From Bacillota bacterium (lineage in GTDB: Bacteria > Bacillota > UBA4882 > UBA8346): a stretch of DNA of 64,000 bases. Positions 1-9,631 of this stretch are shown here, one piece after another. The stretch is taken from NCBI GenBank assembly GCA_023435565.1, contig JAEYRN010000042.1:1-64000 (forward strand). The letters are read 5' to 3'. Under the pieces are notes generated by a model. That model saw only the letters and a list, made by a program, of their open reading frames with translations, did not search any database and had not been told where the DNA came from. The stretch's first letter is position 1; each line of letters begins with the position of its first letter. Both the position numbers and the translations under genes were made by a program.

Positions 1-31
1 CCGTTCTTGTAATACCGAAAGGAGTATTCTC

Positions 32-1030
32 ATGGAAGACAGAGATTCAGCAAGATTGGAATACATTAAAATGTCGTTGCAAAACAACGGGAAACCGAGT
101 TTGATGAGCCGCATATTAAAAAGTGAAGCGATGGCTTTTTATGGATTTATCTCAATCTGGTTATTGGGCATTATTCTTTTGTTAGTATTTCCCTTAGTTA
201 TAGCGGTCATAATCAGTTTTACCAATTTTAACGGTATGGATTTAAAAGGAAGTGTATTAATAGGGTTCTCCAACTATATTGAAGCGTTCCACAACCCGGA
301 AGCGTGGTATACCTTGCGTCAAACTTTATTTTATTCACTATTATCGATTCCTTTATCTTTGATTACCGCTTTAGGTCTGGCTTTGGTATTAAACAAAAAA
401 ATACCGGGCCGTGGTTTTTACCGAACCGCCTTTTACCTGCCGACAATGATCCCTATTGGCGCCGCCGCTTTGATATTTAAATCGATTTTAGACTCCAATT
501 CGGGTTTTTTAAATTTATTCATCAGCATCTTCCGGCCCGGCACAGCCATCAATTGGCTTAATGATTACGGACTATATGCTTTAGTCGCGATGTCCGTCTG
601 GGGCTGTGGTACGGCAATGGTGATTTTTTTAGCCGGTTTGCAGGGAATACCCCATGAGCTTGAGGAAGCAGCCGCAATCGACGGCGCCGGAAAGTGGCAA
701 GTTTTCCGCCATGTAACATGGCCAATTTTAAGCCCGATTACCTATTTTCAGATCGTGTTGGGAATTATTAACTCCTTGCAAATGTTCATTCCGGCTAGCA
801 TCATGAGTGTATCAACCGACGCTACAACGTTTTGGACGCCACAACGCAGCATGTATATGTTCCCGGGTTACGCTATGAATCAGATGATGGTTGCCAATCG
901 GGCCGGATATGGAGTAGCCTTAATCTGGATCATGTTTATTGTTACAATGTTGATCACTTTAATCGTCTGGAAATCGAGCCAATATTGGGTTCACTATTCA
1001 GTCGAACAAGATGGGGGAAGTAAAAGATGA
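32..1030 (+). CDS. Sugar ABC transporter permease (MalF/UgpA-like)
   Basis: Inner-membrane permease of a binding-protein-dependent carbohydrate importer. About six hydrophobic segments are visible from residue 40 onward. The ABC-importer EAA loop is seen around residues 210-225 as ELEEAAAIDGAGKWQVF, the site that contacts the ATPase. The ATG follows an AAAGGAG site. The next permease overlaps the stop codon by four bases, so the two are co-translated and should form a heterodimeric channel. No solute-binding protein is in the window; it probably lies just upstream of base 1. The two-component genes and glucanases nearby suggest a beta-glucan oligosaccharide substrate, which is inference. Confidence 0.93.
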   Translation: MEDRDSARLEYIKMSLQNNGKPSLMSRILKSEAMAFYGFISIWLLGIILLLVFPLVIAVIISFTNFNGMDLKGSVLIGFSNYIEAFHNPEAWYTLRQTLFYSLLSIPLSLITALGLALVLNKKIPGRGFYRTAFYLPTMIPIGAAALIFKSILDSNSGFLNLFISIFRPGTAINWLNDYGLYALVAMSVWGCGTAMVIFLAGLQGIPHELEEAAAIDGAGKWQVFRHVTWPILSPITYFQIVLGIINSLQMFIPASIMSVSTDATTFWTPQRSMYMFPGYAMNQMMVANRAGYGVALIWIMFIVTMLITLIVWKSSQYWVHYSVEQDGGSKR

Positions 1031-1887
1031 GAACAGAAAAAAACGGTTTCTTAATTGTTTTATTGATGTTTGCCAGCCTTTTAGCGCTGTTCCCCCTTTT
1101 CTGGATGTTTATCATGGCCTTAAAAACTCCGGAAGAGCTGACCCTGTATCCGGTGACAATCTTACCCAAGGTTATGCAGTGGAAACATTTCTGGGAAGTA
1201 CTATTCGACCCTCGGACGCTTGACTTCTTTGTTTCGTTACGAAACTCATTAACGCTTAGTATTACGGTAACGGCGTTAGTCACAATATCGAGCGCTTTGG
1301 CCGGCTTTGGATTTGCCCGGTACCGGGCGCGAGGTCGGAATTTCCTGTTTGGAATAGTTCTGGCGACAATGATGTTGCCCCAATTGGTAACATTGATTCC
1401 TCAATATATTATGTTTTCCCAATTAAATATTTTAAATAAGCCTTGGCCCTTCTGCTATCTCCCGTTTTGGATCAATGCCGCCCCCGGATGGGGAATCTTT
1501 ATCTTCTTTTTCCGGCAATTTTTTGCAGGTCTGCCCAAAGAACTTGAGGATGCGGCTTTAATTGACGGTTGCGGACGGTTCAGAACCTTTTGGAACATCT
1601 TTTTCCCATTATCTAGTCCGGCCATTATTACGACCTGTATTTTTACTTTCCAATGGACTTTTGCAGATTATCTGACACCGTTATTATATCTGACAACCGA
1701 AAATCAGACTCTGGCTGTCCAAATGCAGAATGTGCGTATACCGAATGTCAGCTACACCCTTCCGATGCCTCCCATCCCCTATCAAATGTCGGTAGGAGTT
1801 TTATATACTATTCCGTTAATAATATTGTTCTTTGCCGCGCAACGGTACTTTATGAAAGGTATCGCCACTACCGGGGTCAAGGGGTAA
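1027..1887 (+). CDS. Sugar ABC transporter permease (MalG/UgpE-like)
   Basis: Second permease subunit of the same importer, 286 residues, the usual length for MalG-type proteins. Six membrane segments are apparent, and the EAA loop reads LPKELEDAALIDGCGRF near residues 175-192. Its start overlaps the stop of the preceding permease (ATGA), a classic coupled pair. No ATPase gene is adjacent; importers of this class in Bacillota often share a multi-sugar ATPase (MsmX type) encoded elsewhere. A strong terminator follows, which closes the operon before the two-component genes. Confidence 0.93.
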   Translation: MRTEKNGFLIVLLMFASLLALFPLFWMFIMALKTPEELTLYPVTILPKVMQWKHFWEVLFDPRTLDFFVSLRNSLTLSITVTALVTISSALAGFGFARYRARGRNFLFGIVLATMMLPQLVTLIPQYIMFSQLNILNKPWPFCYLPFWINAAPGWGIFIFFFRQFFAGLPKELEDAALIDGCGRFRTFWNIFFPLSSPAIITTCIFTFQWTFADYLTPLLYLTTENQTLAVQMQNVRIPNVSYTLPMPPIPYQMSVGVLYTIPLIILFFAAQRYFMKGIATTGVKG

Positions 1888-1910
1888 TTAAACCATCAAA
1901 ATACTGATAA

Positions 1911-1950
1911 AAACCAAATTACCGCTTCAGCGGTAATTTGGTTTATTTTA
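1911..1950 (+). terminator. Rho-independent terminator after ABC permeases
   Basis: A perfect 15 bp stem (AAACCAAATTACCGC with its complement) has a four-base TTCA loop and is followed by TATTTTA. It lies directly after the permease operon. Confidence 0.85.
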
Positions 1951-2094
1951 GATCCTTAATTCAACCGATTAAAAAAATGATTGAAAACGGCGGATCTCCT
2001 CATATAGACGGGAGATAACGGAGGATAATTCTATTTTTTGTTGAAGTTTTAAATAATTTCAAATTGTTTTGATTATTAACAAGGAAGATGAAAA

Positions 2095-3936
2095 ATGAAC
2101 CTTGGCCGATTTAAATACGGCAGCCTTCAAATTAAGATACTGCTTGTAATCTTGTTCGTCTCCTTACTAAACGCAGGGCTTACCGCCTTTTTCTTCTCCA
2201 CGCGCGTTAAAAATCAAATTACCGCCACGACCTACCAAAGTCTGCAAATTTCACTACAGCATGCGGAGTCTAGGGTTTTAAACGAAATTACACGGCGGTC
2301 TGAAATGATTTATAGTTTGGCAAATCAAATTGATTTATTGGCCACAAAAGACCCTGATAAAATCCAAAGCTTTCTAAACAGATATTTAGTCGATATCCAT
2401 GTTTCCCTCAACAATTCAGTCAATGATTCAACCAATCTGTTGGCCGCTTATATCGTGTATCCGGATGGAAAACTGATTTATGCGGGGCTAGACAGCGCCT
2501 TGAATGACCTAAAAACACGGCCGTGGTGGAATCAGATTCTGAATGGAAAGAAGCCGGATGAAGAATTAGGCGCTCAAATGAATTCCACTTCCACGGAACA
2601 ATATAGTAGATTAAGCTTTATCGGAAATATTCGCGACAATATTCAACCCAGCGCCATAATGCCGATTTATTGGGTAGCCACCAAGAATTTTGGAAGTTTA
2701 AAATATGTTGTCGGGATTGACTTTAACGCCGACTTGTCGGATACCCCGATTGGACCTTTGTTTCCATTAAACGAACCATCTGGAGAACTTTTTGACGCCA
2801 AAGGATTTCTTTTAGCCATTCCTTCCCAGGGAAGCATTGTCAATGAAAAATACCGTCTTTTTAAAAATTATGCCGGAGATAATCCTCTGCTTGCCAAAGC
2901 GTTGGCGGATGACCCTAGCGTTTCCGAAGGTCATCTGATTTATCAAAATGGCAAAAAGAAAGAATTGGGAATGTATCGGCGTGGCTTCATGGGTTATATT
3001 TATACTCAATCGATTCCTTTGAATGAAGTATATGGTCCGATTACCCAGGAAATAACCGCCGTGATTTGGATCAGTGTGGTGATTGCTTTCATTGCGGCCT
3101 TAATTTTGACCTGGTTTCTCCTCTTGGATGTGGTCCGTCCGTTCCATCGGCTTTCTCTGGCAATGAACCGGCTTGGCCAGGGGGATTTTACCACCCGCAT
3201 CGCTGAGCAGCGCAAAGACGAGTTTGGGCAACTTTACCAAAGTTTCAACTCTACCGCGACACAACTGGAGTTATTAATCCAAGAAGCATACGTACAGCGA
3301 TTAGCCCGGCGCCAATCCGAATTGGAATTTCTCCAAGCCCAAATTAATCCCCATTTTTTATATAATACGTTGGATTGCATCTATCGCCTGATCATGGGCG
3401 GCGACCATGAAGAAGGCGGTAAAGCCATTATCAACCTGTCCCGGTTATTCCGGCTCAGCCTGGGTCGCGGGCCCGCGTTAGTCACTATTAAATCGGCTAT
3501 GGAACAACTGAGCCACTATATCAAATTACAGCAACTGCGCCATGGTGATCGGATTAGAGTGGAGATCAGGATTGAGCCGGATATATTAAGATACCAAATT
3601 CCCAAGCTGCTCCTACAACCTATTGTGGAAAACGCCTTCATCCACGGTCTTGAACCTAAACAAGGAAACGGCTTGTTATCCATTATAGGGTTACGCGAAA
3701 ATAACACGATTCATTTTATTATTTCCGATAACGGGATCGGTTTAAATCAAGAACAATTATTGAAAGCAGAAACCGATTTGTCGGATACTGCGACCAAAAA
3801 AGCCCATGGAATGGTTAACGTACATCGAAGGCTGAAACTGGCTTATGGTGAGGAATGGGGAATTACTCTATCTCCCAATCCTGACGGTGGATTAAGAGTG
3901 GATATCCGTTGGCCGGCCCAAGAGATTGATGGATGA
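2095..3936 (+). CDS. Sensor histidine kinase, YesM type
   Basis: Membrane sensor kinase of 613 residues. A first membrane helix lies near residues 12-32 and a second near 322-345, enclosing a large extracellular sensing domain of Cache type. A HAMP linker follows, then the histidine-kinase domain with QAQINPHFLYNTLD, placing the phospho-accepting His at residue 420. The ATPase domain shows an N-box with VENAFIHG and a DNGIGL G1 box. It precedes a cognate AraC-type response regulator by 42 bases. YesM/YesN-type pairs usually control neighbouring sugar importers and glycoside hydrolases, so this one probably senses a glucan product. The ATG has a good AAGGAAG site. Confidence 0.93.
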   Translation: MNLGRFKYGSLQIKILLVILFVSLLNAGLTAFFFSTRVKNQITATTYQSLQISLQHAESRVLNEITRRSEMIYSLANQIDLLATKDPDKIQSFLNRYLVDIHVSLNNSVNDSTNLLAAYIVYPDGKLIYAGLDSALNDLKTRPWWNQILNGKKPDEELGAQMNSTSTEQYSRLSFIGNIRDNIQPSAIMPIYWVATKNFGSLKYVVGIDFNADLSDTPIGPLFPLNEPSGELFDAKGFLLAIPSQGSIVNEKYRLFKNYAGDNPLLAKALADDPSVSEGHLIYQNGKKKELGMYRRGFMGYIYTQSIPLNEVYGPITQEITAVIWISVVIAFIAALILTWFLLLDVVRPFHRLSLAMNRLGQGDFTTRIAEQRKDEFGQLYQSFNSTATQLELLIQEAYVQRLARRQSELEFLQAQINPHFLYNTLDCIYRLIMGGDHEEGGKAIINLSRLFRLSLGRGPALVTIKSAMEQLSHYIKLQQLRHGDRIRVEIRIEPDILRYQIPKLLLQPIVENAFIHGLEPKQGNGLLSIIGLRENNTIHFIISDNGIGLNQEQLLKAETDLSDTATKKAHGMVNVHRRLKLAYGEEWGITLSPNPDGGLRVDIRWPAQEIDG

Positions 3937-3978
3937 TAAGGAGACACTGAGAATGAACTACTTCAAGGAGGCGCTCCT

Positions 3979-5577
3979 ATGTTCAAGTTATTAATTGCTG
4001 ATGATGAACCCGGGTCAAGGGAGTGGCTGGCCCAGGAGATAGCCTGGGAAGATCACGATATCTGCATTGTCGGTCCCGCCGTAGACGGGGTGGAAGCTTG
4101 GCAGTTAATTCAGGAAGAAAAACCGGAAATCATCCTGACCGACATCCGAATGCCGGGGATGGACGGTATTGATCTGGCGAAGTTGGTGATGATGCATTAT
4201 CCCCATTCCAGGATTCTGGTCATCAGTGGCTATGATGAATTTTCTTATGCTAAGTCTTGCTTGGAAATCGGCGTTTCCGGGTATATTTTAAAACCTTCTC
4301 CCCGTGATGAGATCCTGACGGCAGTCCTCAAGGAATGTCAAATCCTGATCCAAAGACGGGCTAACGACGAAGCCCAAGCCCAGATGCGGCTCCAGTTGGA
4401 GGCCAGTCAGCCTATGTTACGGGAACAGTTTTTGCGGGAGTTGTTTCAGGGCGAATTAGAGGAGAACGACTTGAAAGAGCGCCTCGGCTTTCTCCAATTA
4501 CCACTGGAACCGGAGCAACCCGTCGTTGCAATGGTTTGCAAAGTGGAAGATCATGCCGGATTATATTTGAATTATAATGAAAAGGAACGGCAGCTAATTT
4601 GGCTGTCAATCCATCATCTGGTCGCAACCGCTTTTGCCAACGACGGTTTAGTAACCCGGTTGGAACGCGGTCTAATCGGAGGACTTATTTTCGGGAATCA
4701 TTCGGGAGGCAACTTGTCTAAGCTTGCCGATGGTCTGGCCCGCAACATTCTGGATCAGGCTCGGTTGCAGTTGCCTTCCGCTCTTCAAATCGGTATCGGA
4801 GGAATAGCACCAAGCCTTATTGAGGCAACTCGCTCATTCGAACAAGCAAAACAAGCTTTGCGGCTCCAATCCAGTTTGGGTGTGGAAGCAATTGCCACGC
4901 ATTCCTCCAAGGAGACGCAAGTTCCAACGTTTTTACCAAGGGACGAAGAAAGGTTAAGCGTTTGCTTGGAAACCGGCCAAGCGCCGGAAACCATCCATTT
5001 AATATTAGAACAAGTGTTTTCCCCAGGCCGGGAACAGTCCGAACCGAACTCATGGCAATGTGAAACAGTATGGATCCTCACGGGCGCGCTGGTCCGGATC
5101 GCCCAACGGGCTGGATTGAATCTCCAAGAAGCGCTGAAGGAAGATGAATATGCTTTGTTGATGCAAGGCGGTCCAATGGGACCAACCGAATATCTGATTG
5201 AGTGGTGGGAGTCCCGGTTCAATCAATTGGGACATGCGATACGCAAAATGACCCATACTTCGCTACGGGGTTGTATCCGTCAGGTGAAAGAATATATTGA
5301 TAATCATTTAGCGGAGACTATCTCCCTCTCTCAGGTGGCCCGCACGGTGTTTCTGAGTCCGCAGTATCTGAGCCGCCTTTTCCGGGAGCAGACCAATGAA
5401 AGTTTTTCGGATTACGTAACCCGACGCAAGATGGAAGTAGCCCGTTCCTTGCTGGAATCCGGCGAGAAAAAAATCTACGAGGTAGCCGTTGCTGTGGGTT
5501 ATACCGACCCCTCCTATTTCGGCCGGGTTTTCCGCCAATACTATAATGTCACCCCGATGGATTATAAGAAAGTATGA
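3979..5577 (+). CDS. Response regulator, YesN type, AraC DNA-binding domain
   Basis: Two-component regulator of 532 residues. The N-terminal receiver shows the acidic pair in IADDEP and the phosphorylation site Asp55 in LTDIRMPGMDG. A long middle region without a recognisable enzyme motif follows. The C-terminal 100 residues form an AraC/XylS double helix-turn-helix (LSQVARTVFLSPQYLSRLF and the VGYTDPSYFGRVFRQYY signature). It partners the upstream kinase. It probably activates the glucan locus on both strands; no operator was identified. Confidence 0.93.
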   Translation: MFKLLIADDEPGSREWLAQEIAWEDHDICIVGPAVDGVEAWQLIQEEKPEIILTDIRMPGMDGIDLAKLVMMHYPHSRILVISGYDEFSYAKSCLEIGVSGYILKPSPRDEILTAVLKECQILIQRRANDEAQAQMRLQLEASQPMLREQFLRELFQGELEENDLKERLGFLQLPLEPEQPVVAMVCKVEDHAGLYLNYNEKERQLIWLSIHHLVATAFANDGLVTRLERGLIGGLIFGNHSGGNLSKLADGLARNILDQARLQLPSALQIGIGGIAPSLIEATRSFEQAKQALRLQSSLGVEAIATHSSKETQVPTFLPRDEERLSVCLETGQAPETIHLILEQVFSPGREQSEPNSWQCETVWILTGALVRIAQRAGLNLQEALKEDEYALLMQGGPMGPTEYLIEWWESRFNQLGHAIRKMTHTSLRGCIRQVKEYIDNHLAETISLSQVARTVFLSPQYLSRLFREQTNESFSDYVTRRKMEVARSLLESGEKKIYEVAVAVGYTDPSYFGRVFRQYYNVTPMDYKKV

Positions 5578-5593
5578 TGAGTGCATTCATTTT

Positions 5594-6373
5594 TTATTTT
5601 GCAACAGCTTCTTCTTCCTTGGTATACCTCACCCAGTCATACACGGCATGAAGCGGACCGTTATATTGGAAAGGCGCCAGCCAATTGTCCACGCCGGTTC
5701 CGGCCCAAAGGTTCATCATAATCCGTTGCGGATGAGTCGGGATATCCTTGGTGGCAGTATACTTTAATACCCCGTCGACATACCAGTCGATTTTTTCCTT
5801 GCTCCAGACGATCTTATAGTCGTGAAAATCCTCCGAGGCGTCAAATCCCAGATTATCAATATACTCATGATTACCATGACCGTTTGAAAAATAGTTGAAC
5901 TGGACAATGGTCGTGTCCCTTCCTAAAAACTCGATATCAATCTCATCCCAGGGCTGCCCGTCATAAGGTCCGGTATATGTAAAGAAGGAAGAGACGATTC
6001 CTTTTTGTTTGGCGGCTTTCATCCGGACTTCAAAAGTGCCGTACTGATAAAACTGCCCTGTACGATACTCGCCTGAGGTAAACGGCTGATCACAACTCTC
6101 TTCATTGTCAAGGGTTAGCGTCAAGAAACCCTTATCCGCCACGGCATGGTCCGCCATCCAACCGACACGGAACATATTGCCGTTGCTCCATCCGCTCGAA
6201 GCAGACCATATGGGATCTCCTTTCTCTTTAAAGTCGGAAAAAAAGGAATCTCCAAGCGTCAGTTCCGGACTTTTCTCCCCATTGTCGTTGCAAATGCCTG
6301 CCGGTATTACAGCCACCATCAACAATACCATTACAATTAACCCGCTTTTTAACTGTTTCATCCGTTGATTCAT
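5594..6373 (-). CDS. GH16 endo-beta-glucanase, lichenase-like
   Basis: Secreted glycoside hydrolase family 16 enzyme, 259 residues. Residues 1-28 form a signal peptide with a hydrophobic core LIVMVLLMVAVIPAG followed by IC. The catalytic motif DEIDIEFLG gives nucleophile Glu144 and acid/base Glu148. The lack of an extra residue in EIDIEF is typical of beta-1,3-1,4-glucanases (lichenases). The start at 6373 was chosen for the AAGGAGG site in front of it; an upstream extension would overlap the neighbouring GH16 gene. It is the last of four co-directional glucan genes. Confidence 0.9.
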   Translation of the reverse strand: MNQRMKQLKSGLIVMVLLMVAVIPAGICNDNGEKSPELTLGDSFFSDFKEKGDPIWSASSGWSNGNMFRVGWMADHAVADKGFLTLTLDNEESCDQPFTSGEYRTGQFYQYGTFEVRMKAAKQKGIVSSFFTYTGPYDGQPWDEIDIEFLGRDTTIVQFNYFSNGHGNHEYIDNLGFDASEDFHDYKIVWSKEKIDWYVDGVLKYTATKDIPTHPQRIMMNLWAGTGVDNWLAPFQYNGPLHAVYDWVRYTKEEEAVAK

Positions 6374-6432
6374 TTCTCGAAACCTCCTTAATAAAATTAT
6401 AGTCAATCTCCCATTGGCGAACCGCAAATACA

Positions 6433-7266
6433 TTATTGTTTTTGATATACCCGGACATAGTCGACCAGCATTTTTTGGGGAAAAACGGTAGTCGTATCCG
6501 GGTATCCAGGCCAAGACCCACCTACCGCCACATTCAGCAGGATAAAAAACGGGTGATCAAAGACCCATTTGTCCAAAATATCCTCGGGGACTATGGTAAA
6601 ATAACACTTATCATCAAAATACCAGCGGATGCGGTTTGGTTCCCATTCGATAGCGTAAACATGAAAGTCATCGGAGATTTTCTTATTCTTGGTTTGGAAC
6701 AAATTGGTCGGTCCCCCGGCGCCGGAGTATCCCGGCCCGTGGATTGTGCCATGAATGATCTCCGGTTCCCGTCCCAGATTCTCCATAATATCAATCTCAC
6801 CGCAGTTAGGCCAGTTATTGGTGTCAATGTCGTTGCCCAACATCCAGAAAGCCGGCCATATTCCTTGTCCGAAAGGCAATTTGATCCTGGCCTCAATTTT
6901 GCCGTATATCGGCTCAAACCTACCCTTGGTCTTGATTCGGCCGGAAGTGTATTCCCGGTCTTCATAATCTTCCCGGAGGGCTTGAATGACCAGAAAACCA
7001 TTTTCTTGATAAACGTTCGCAGTCCGGTCGGTGTAATACTCGGACTCTTCATTGCCCCAACCCCAGCCGCCGAGATCATACTCCCATTTGGTGGAGTCGA
7101 TAGGGGAACCATCCGGCCCGTTAAACTCGTCGCTCCAGACCAGCTTCCATTGGGGCGAATTTGTAGACGCGTTTACTTGGGCATAAATCATCAAAGGAAT
7201 GACGGTCAAGATCACTAAACAAAATGCGGCAATGTTCAGAATGATTTGTCCATTTGCAGCAAACAT
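6433..7266 (-). CDS. GH16 endo-beta-1,3-glucanase, laminarinase-like
   Basis: Secreted GH16 enzyme of 277 residues with an N-terminal hydrophobic signal (about residues 7-29). The active-site motif GEIDIMENLG gives nucleophile Glu157 and acid/base Glu162; the bulged EIDIME form is typical of laminarinases (GH16_3). WPAFWMLG and the C-terminal VDYVRVYQ strand are also characteristic. With the lichenase-like paralogue next door it would degrade mixed or beta-1,3-linked glucans outside the cell. The ATG has an AAGGAGAAA site. Confidence 0.93.
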   Translation of the reverse strand: MFAANGQIILNIAAFCLVILTVIPLMIYAQVNASTNSPQWKLVWSDEFNGPDGSPIDSTKWEYDLGGWGWGNEESEYYTDRTANVYQENGFLVIQALREDYEDREYTSGRIKTKGRFEPIYGKIEARIKLPFGQGIWPAFWMLGNDIDTNNWPNCGEIDIMENLGREPEIIHGTIHGPGYSGAGGPTNLFQTKNKKISDDFHVYAIEWEPNRIRWYFDDKCYFTIVPEDILDKWVFDHPFFILLNVAVGGSWPGYPDTTTVFPQKMLVDYVRVYQKQ

Positions 7267-7302
7267 TAATATTTTCTCCTTGTTATAAAAATTAAATTGC
7301 CT

Positions 7303-9564
7303 TTATTTCCCACAAATATCATAGGCATGTTTCAAAGCCCAAATAGCGGTGGCCCGCATGTAATATGGGGCTCGGATTGTTCCATCGGCGCACCAGGCTT
7401 CGGGGGTCCGGAACCAAAGGGCGTTGGTATTCCAAATCGTATTGTAGACACTATACCCCAATTCTTCAGCCTCTTTTTTCATGCCTTGCTGCAGCATTCC
7501 GGCCGAGACCGACCAGGCTACCCCCGTCCAGACTTCATGGGTTTGGAGGAGCAGAGTATCGAGTTTGCCGTTAGGATAAATTACATTTACCGGACCTATT
7601 TGTCCGGATTTAAATTTCTTAAAGTTATTATCATAAATAATCCGGTACGCTTTCACGGCGTGATCATCGGAGACGATCCCCGACAAGCTGCAAGCTTTGG
7701 CATACCATTGTCCACACAACTGATCCGCCATAATCCGGAGATTATTCTCCTTGCTGCTGCCGGTATCGATCTTATAATAACTGCCGGTCCAAAGTTTGTT
7801 TTCGTAGTTTTGCCGACCTAACGCCAACCATGACTGATAAGTTTCGGCCAACTCTAGGTCACCCATAATACCGGCCAGCCTCGTCGCTGCCTGACAAGCA
7901 GCCAAGAACAACCCGCCGCAATAGGCGGTGTTACCATACAATTCCATGTCATCGTAAGTTTGATCAGCACCGTTGCTGTTAGGCAGGCCGTCCCCGTCCG
8001 TATCCTGGCTATGGACCTTGGTCATGGCCAATTTTACGGATGGCCAGCAATACTTCAGAAAAGCCTGGTCCTTCTCCCCCGTTAAGGCCCAATCTCGGTA
8101 AACCATGAGAACAAACTTGGAGTTGAGGTCCTTCCAGTCAAGAGTATCCCGGAAGGTATAGGCGTTCCACTTGGTGAAAACGCTTTTCGGATCGCCGAAA
8201 TCATGGGCACAGGTCCCCAAAGGAGTAGGGCGGTCCTTACGGTTAGTCGTGATACTGTCACTGAACTGGCGTACACATTGTTTTTCAATCTCCGGCCAGT
8301 TTTGCAGTAAAGCCCAGGAACCGTAAAAACGTACATCGGAAGTCCCGTAAAATGGGTATTGGAAACTCTCCAGGTGGCTGAACATATCTTCGTCCGGGTT
8401 ATCAACCTGGCCCGAAGCCGCTCCGGCTTCCCAGACCGTGCCGCCGACGACCAGATTATACAATTCATTGAATAACGACTGTTTCAACCAATCCGGATAG
8501 CGGGGGTTGGTAAGTACTCCGGTTTGCCAACGATCAATCGCCTCCTCCCATTGACAATAGTTGGATAAGGCTTCGTTAGCGATTTTCCATGAATTTAATC
8601 CCGTACGCCCGAAAAACCGGGTATACCGTTTATACCATTGACAAGTATTATCATATGAGTCAAAGGACATCGGCATATCCCAGGTTACTATGACCGGGAC
8701 GACGACTGATTGCCCTGGCGCGATCTTGGCCGCCACTGCCAGACCACCGATTTTATCAGCACCGATACGATTATTCAACGCGCCGTCTTTTTCAAAATCA
8801 GCCCTCAGCTCATCCAGACCGGAGGCGGATGCGTAGGATACCCTTACATTATCGCTGTTTTCACTTGCCAAAGTCATTTCCAGTTCATATTCTTTGGTAG
8901 CCGGAGCGGAGCCTTCCCGGCGTAAAATCAAACCGGTCTTATTACCGGAATATACGGCTTCCGCAAAGCTGCCGCTTGAATTATGCCAAGTGAGCATCAG
9001 ACTAACCTCACAGGTTTTTGAGGTGGGGTTGGAAAGTGTCCATTTATAAACCCCCACCGGGTAACTGGTCCGTTGATAGTCATTGGGAATAACCGGGCTA
9101 AACTGAGTAACAACGGCTTTACACAGAAAGGATTCACCGTAATAATTGACCCATGCTTTTGGGTAAAGGGCGTAATAAGTCGCCTGATTGGGTCCGAGTT
9201 CCCCAGCATTCAATTGGGTAGCGACAGGCTTGCCGTTTTCCGGTTTTTGAAACATATAAAAACCGCAATTATCATCAGTCAACATCCCGTTGACTCCCGG
9301 GTATAAGCGGGAATAAAATTGCCCGTCGTACCGCCAGGTAAAACTACCGGAACCAAATCCGCCAATCGGAGCACCATCCTTATATCCGGTCCCGGCGATA
9401 TCGCGTTTCCACGCAACTGCTGGAATGGCGACACCTGCCGCGGTACCAGGCTTAGCATCCATCGCCGCAGACACCGTAGAGATAGGAAAGGCGTTAATAA
9501 AAATGAAAAGGCTTAAAAATGAAAAAATAATCGGAAAGCAACGGATGTTATTCTTTTGATTCAA
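7303..9564 (-). CDS. GH116 glycosidase (GBA2-like), secreted
   Basis: A 753-residue protein with an N-terminal signal peptide (hydrophobic residues 10-34). It has an N-terminal beta-rich domain and a C-terminal (alpha/alpha)6 barrel typical of glycoside hydrolase family 116, the non-lysosomal glucosylceramidase/beta-glucosidase family. The barrel contains TCAHDFGDP, and DTDGDGLPNSNGADQTYDD, which holds the presumed acid Asp of this family. TTG is the start, set by AGGAGGTG eight bases upstream. Neighbouring GH16 genes suggest it releases glucose or short oligomers from beta-glucan. Xylosidase or other GH116 activities cannot be excluded. Confidence 0.88.
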   Translation of the reverse strand: MNQKNNIRCFPIIFSFLSLFIFINAFPISTVSAAMDAKPGTAAGVAIPAVAWKRDIAGTGYKDGAPIGGFGSGSFTWRYDGQFYSRLYPGVNGMLTDDNCGFYMFQKPENGKPVATQLNAGELGPNQATYYALYPKAWVNYYGESFLCKAVVTQFSPVIPNDYQRTSYPVGVYKWTLSNPTSKTCEVSLMLTWHNSSGSFAEAVYSGNKTGLILRREGSAPATKEYELEMTLASENSDNVRVSYASASGLDELRADFEKDGALNNRIGADKIGGLAVAAKIAPGQSVVVPVIVTWDMPMSFDSYDNTCQWYKRYTRFFGRTGLNSWKIANEALSNYCQWEEAIDRWQTGVLTNPRYPDWLKQSLFNELYNLVVGGTVWEAGAASGQVDNPDEDMFSHLESFQYPFYGTSDVRFYGSWALLQNWPEIEKQCVRQFSDSITTNRKDRPTPLGTCAHDFGDPKSVFTKWNAYTFRDTLDWKDLNSKFVLMVYRDWALTGEKDQAFLKYCWPSVKLAMTKVHSQDTDGDGLPNSNGADQTYDDMELYGNTAYCGGLFLAACQAATRLAGIMGDLELAETYQSWLALGRQNYENKLWTGSYYKIDTGSSKENNLRIMADQLCGQWYAKACSLSGIVSDDHAVKAYRIIYDNNFKKFKSGQIGPVNVIYPNGKLDTLLLQTHEVWTGVAWSVSAGMLQQGMKKEAEELGYSVYNTIWNTNALWFRTPEAWCADGTIRAPYYMRATAIWALKHAYDICGK

Positions 9565-9631
9565 CGGAACACCTCCTAATCAAAATAAAACAGACTTTCC
9601 GTTTTATATTCATATAATTTTTTTTTGATAT

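Noticed and set aside
6436..7218. 260-codon plus-strand ORF
   Set aside because: It is antisense to the GH16 laminarinase gene, has no ribosome site or recognisable domain, and the minus frame has intact catalytic motifs.
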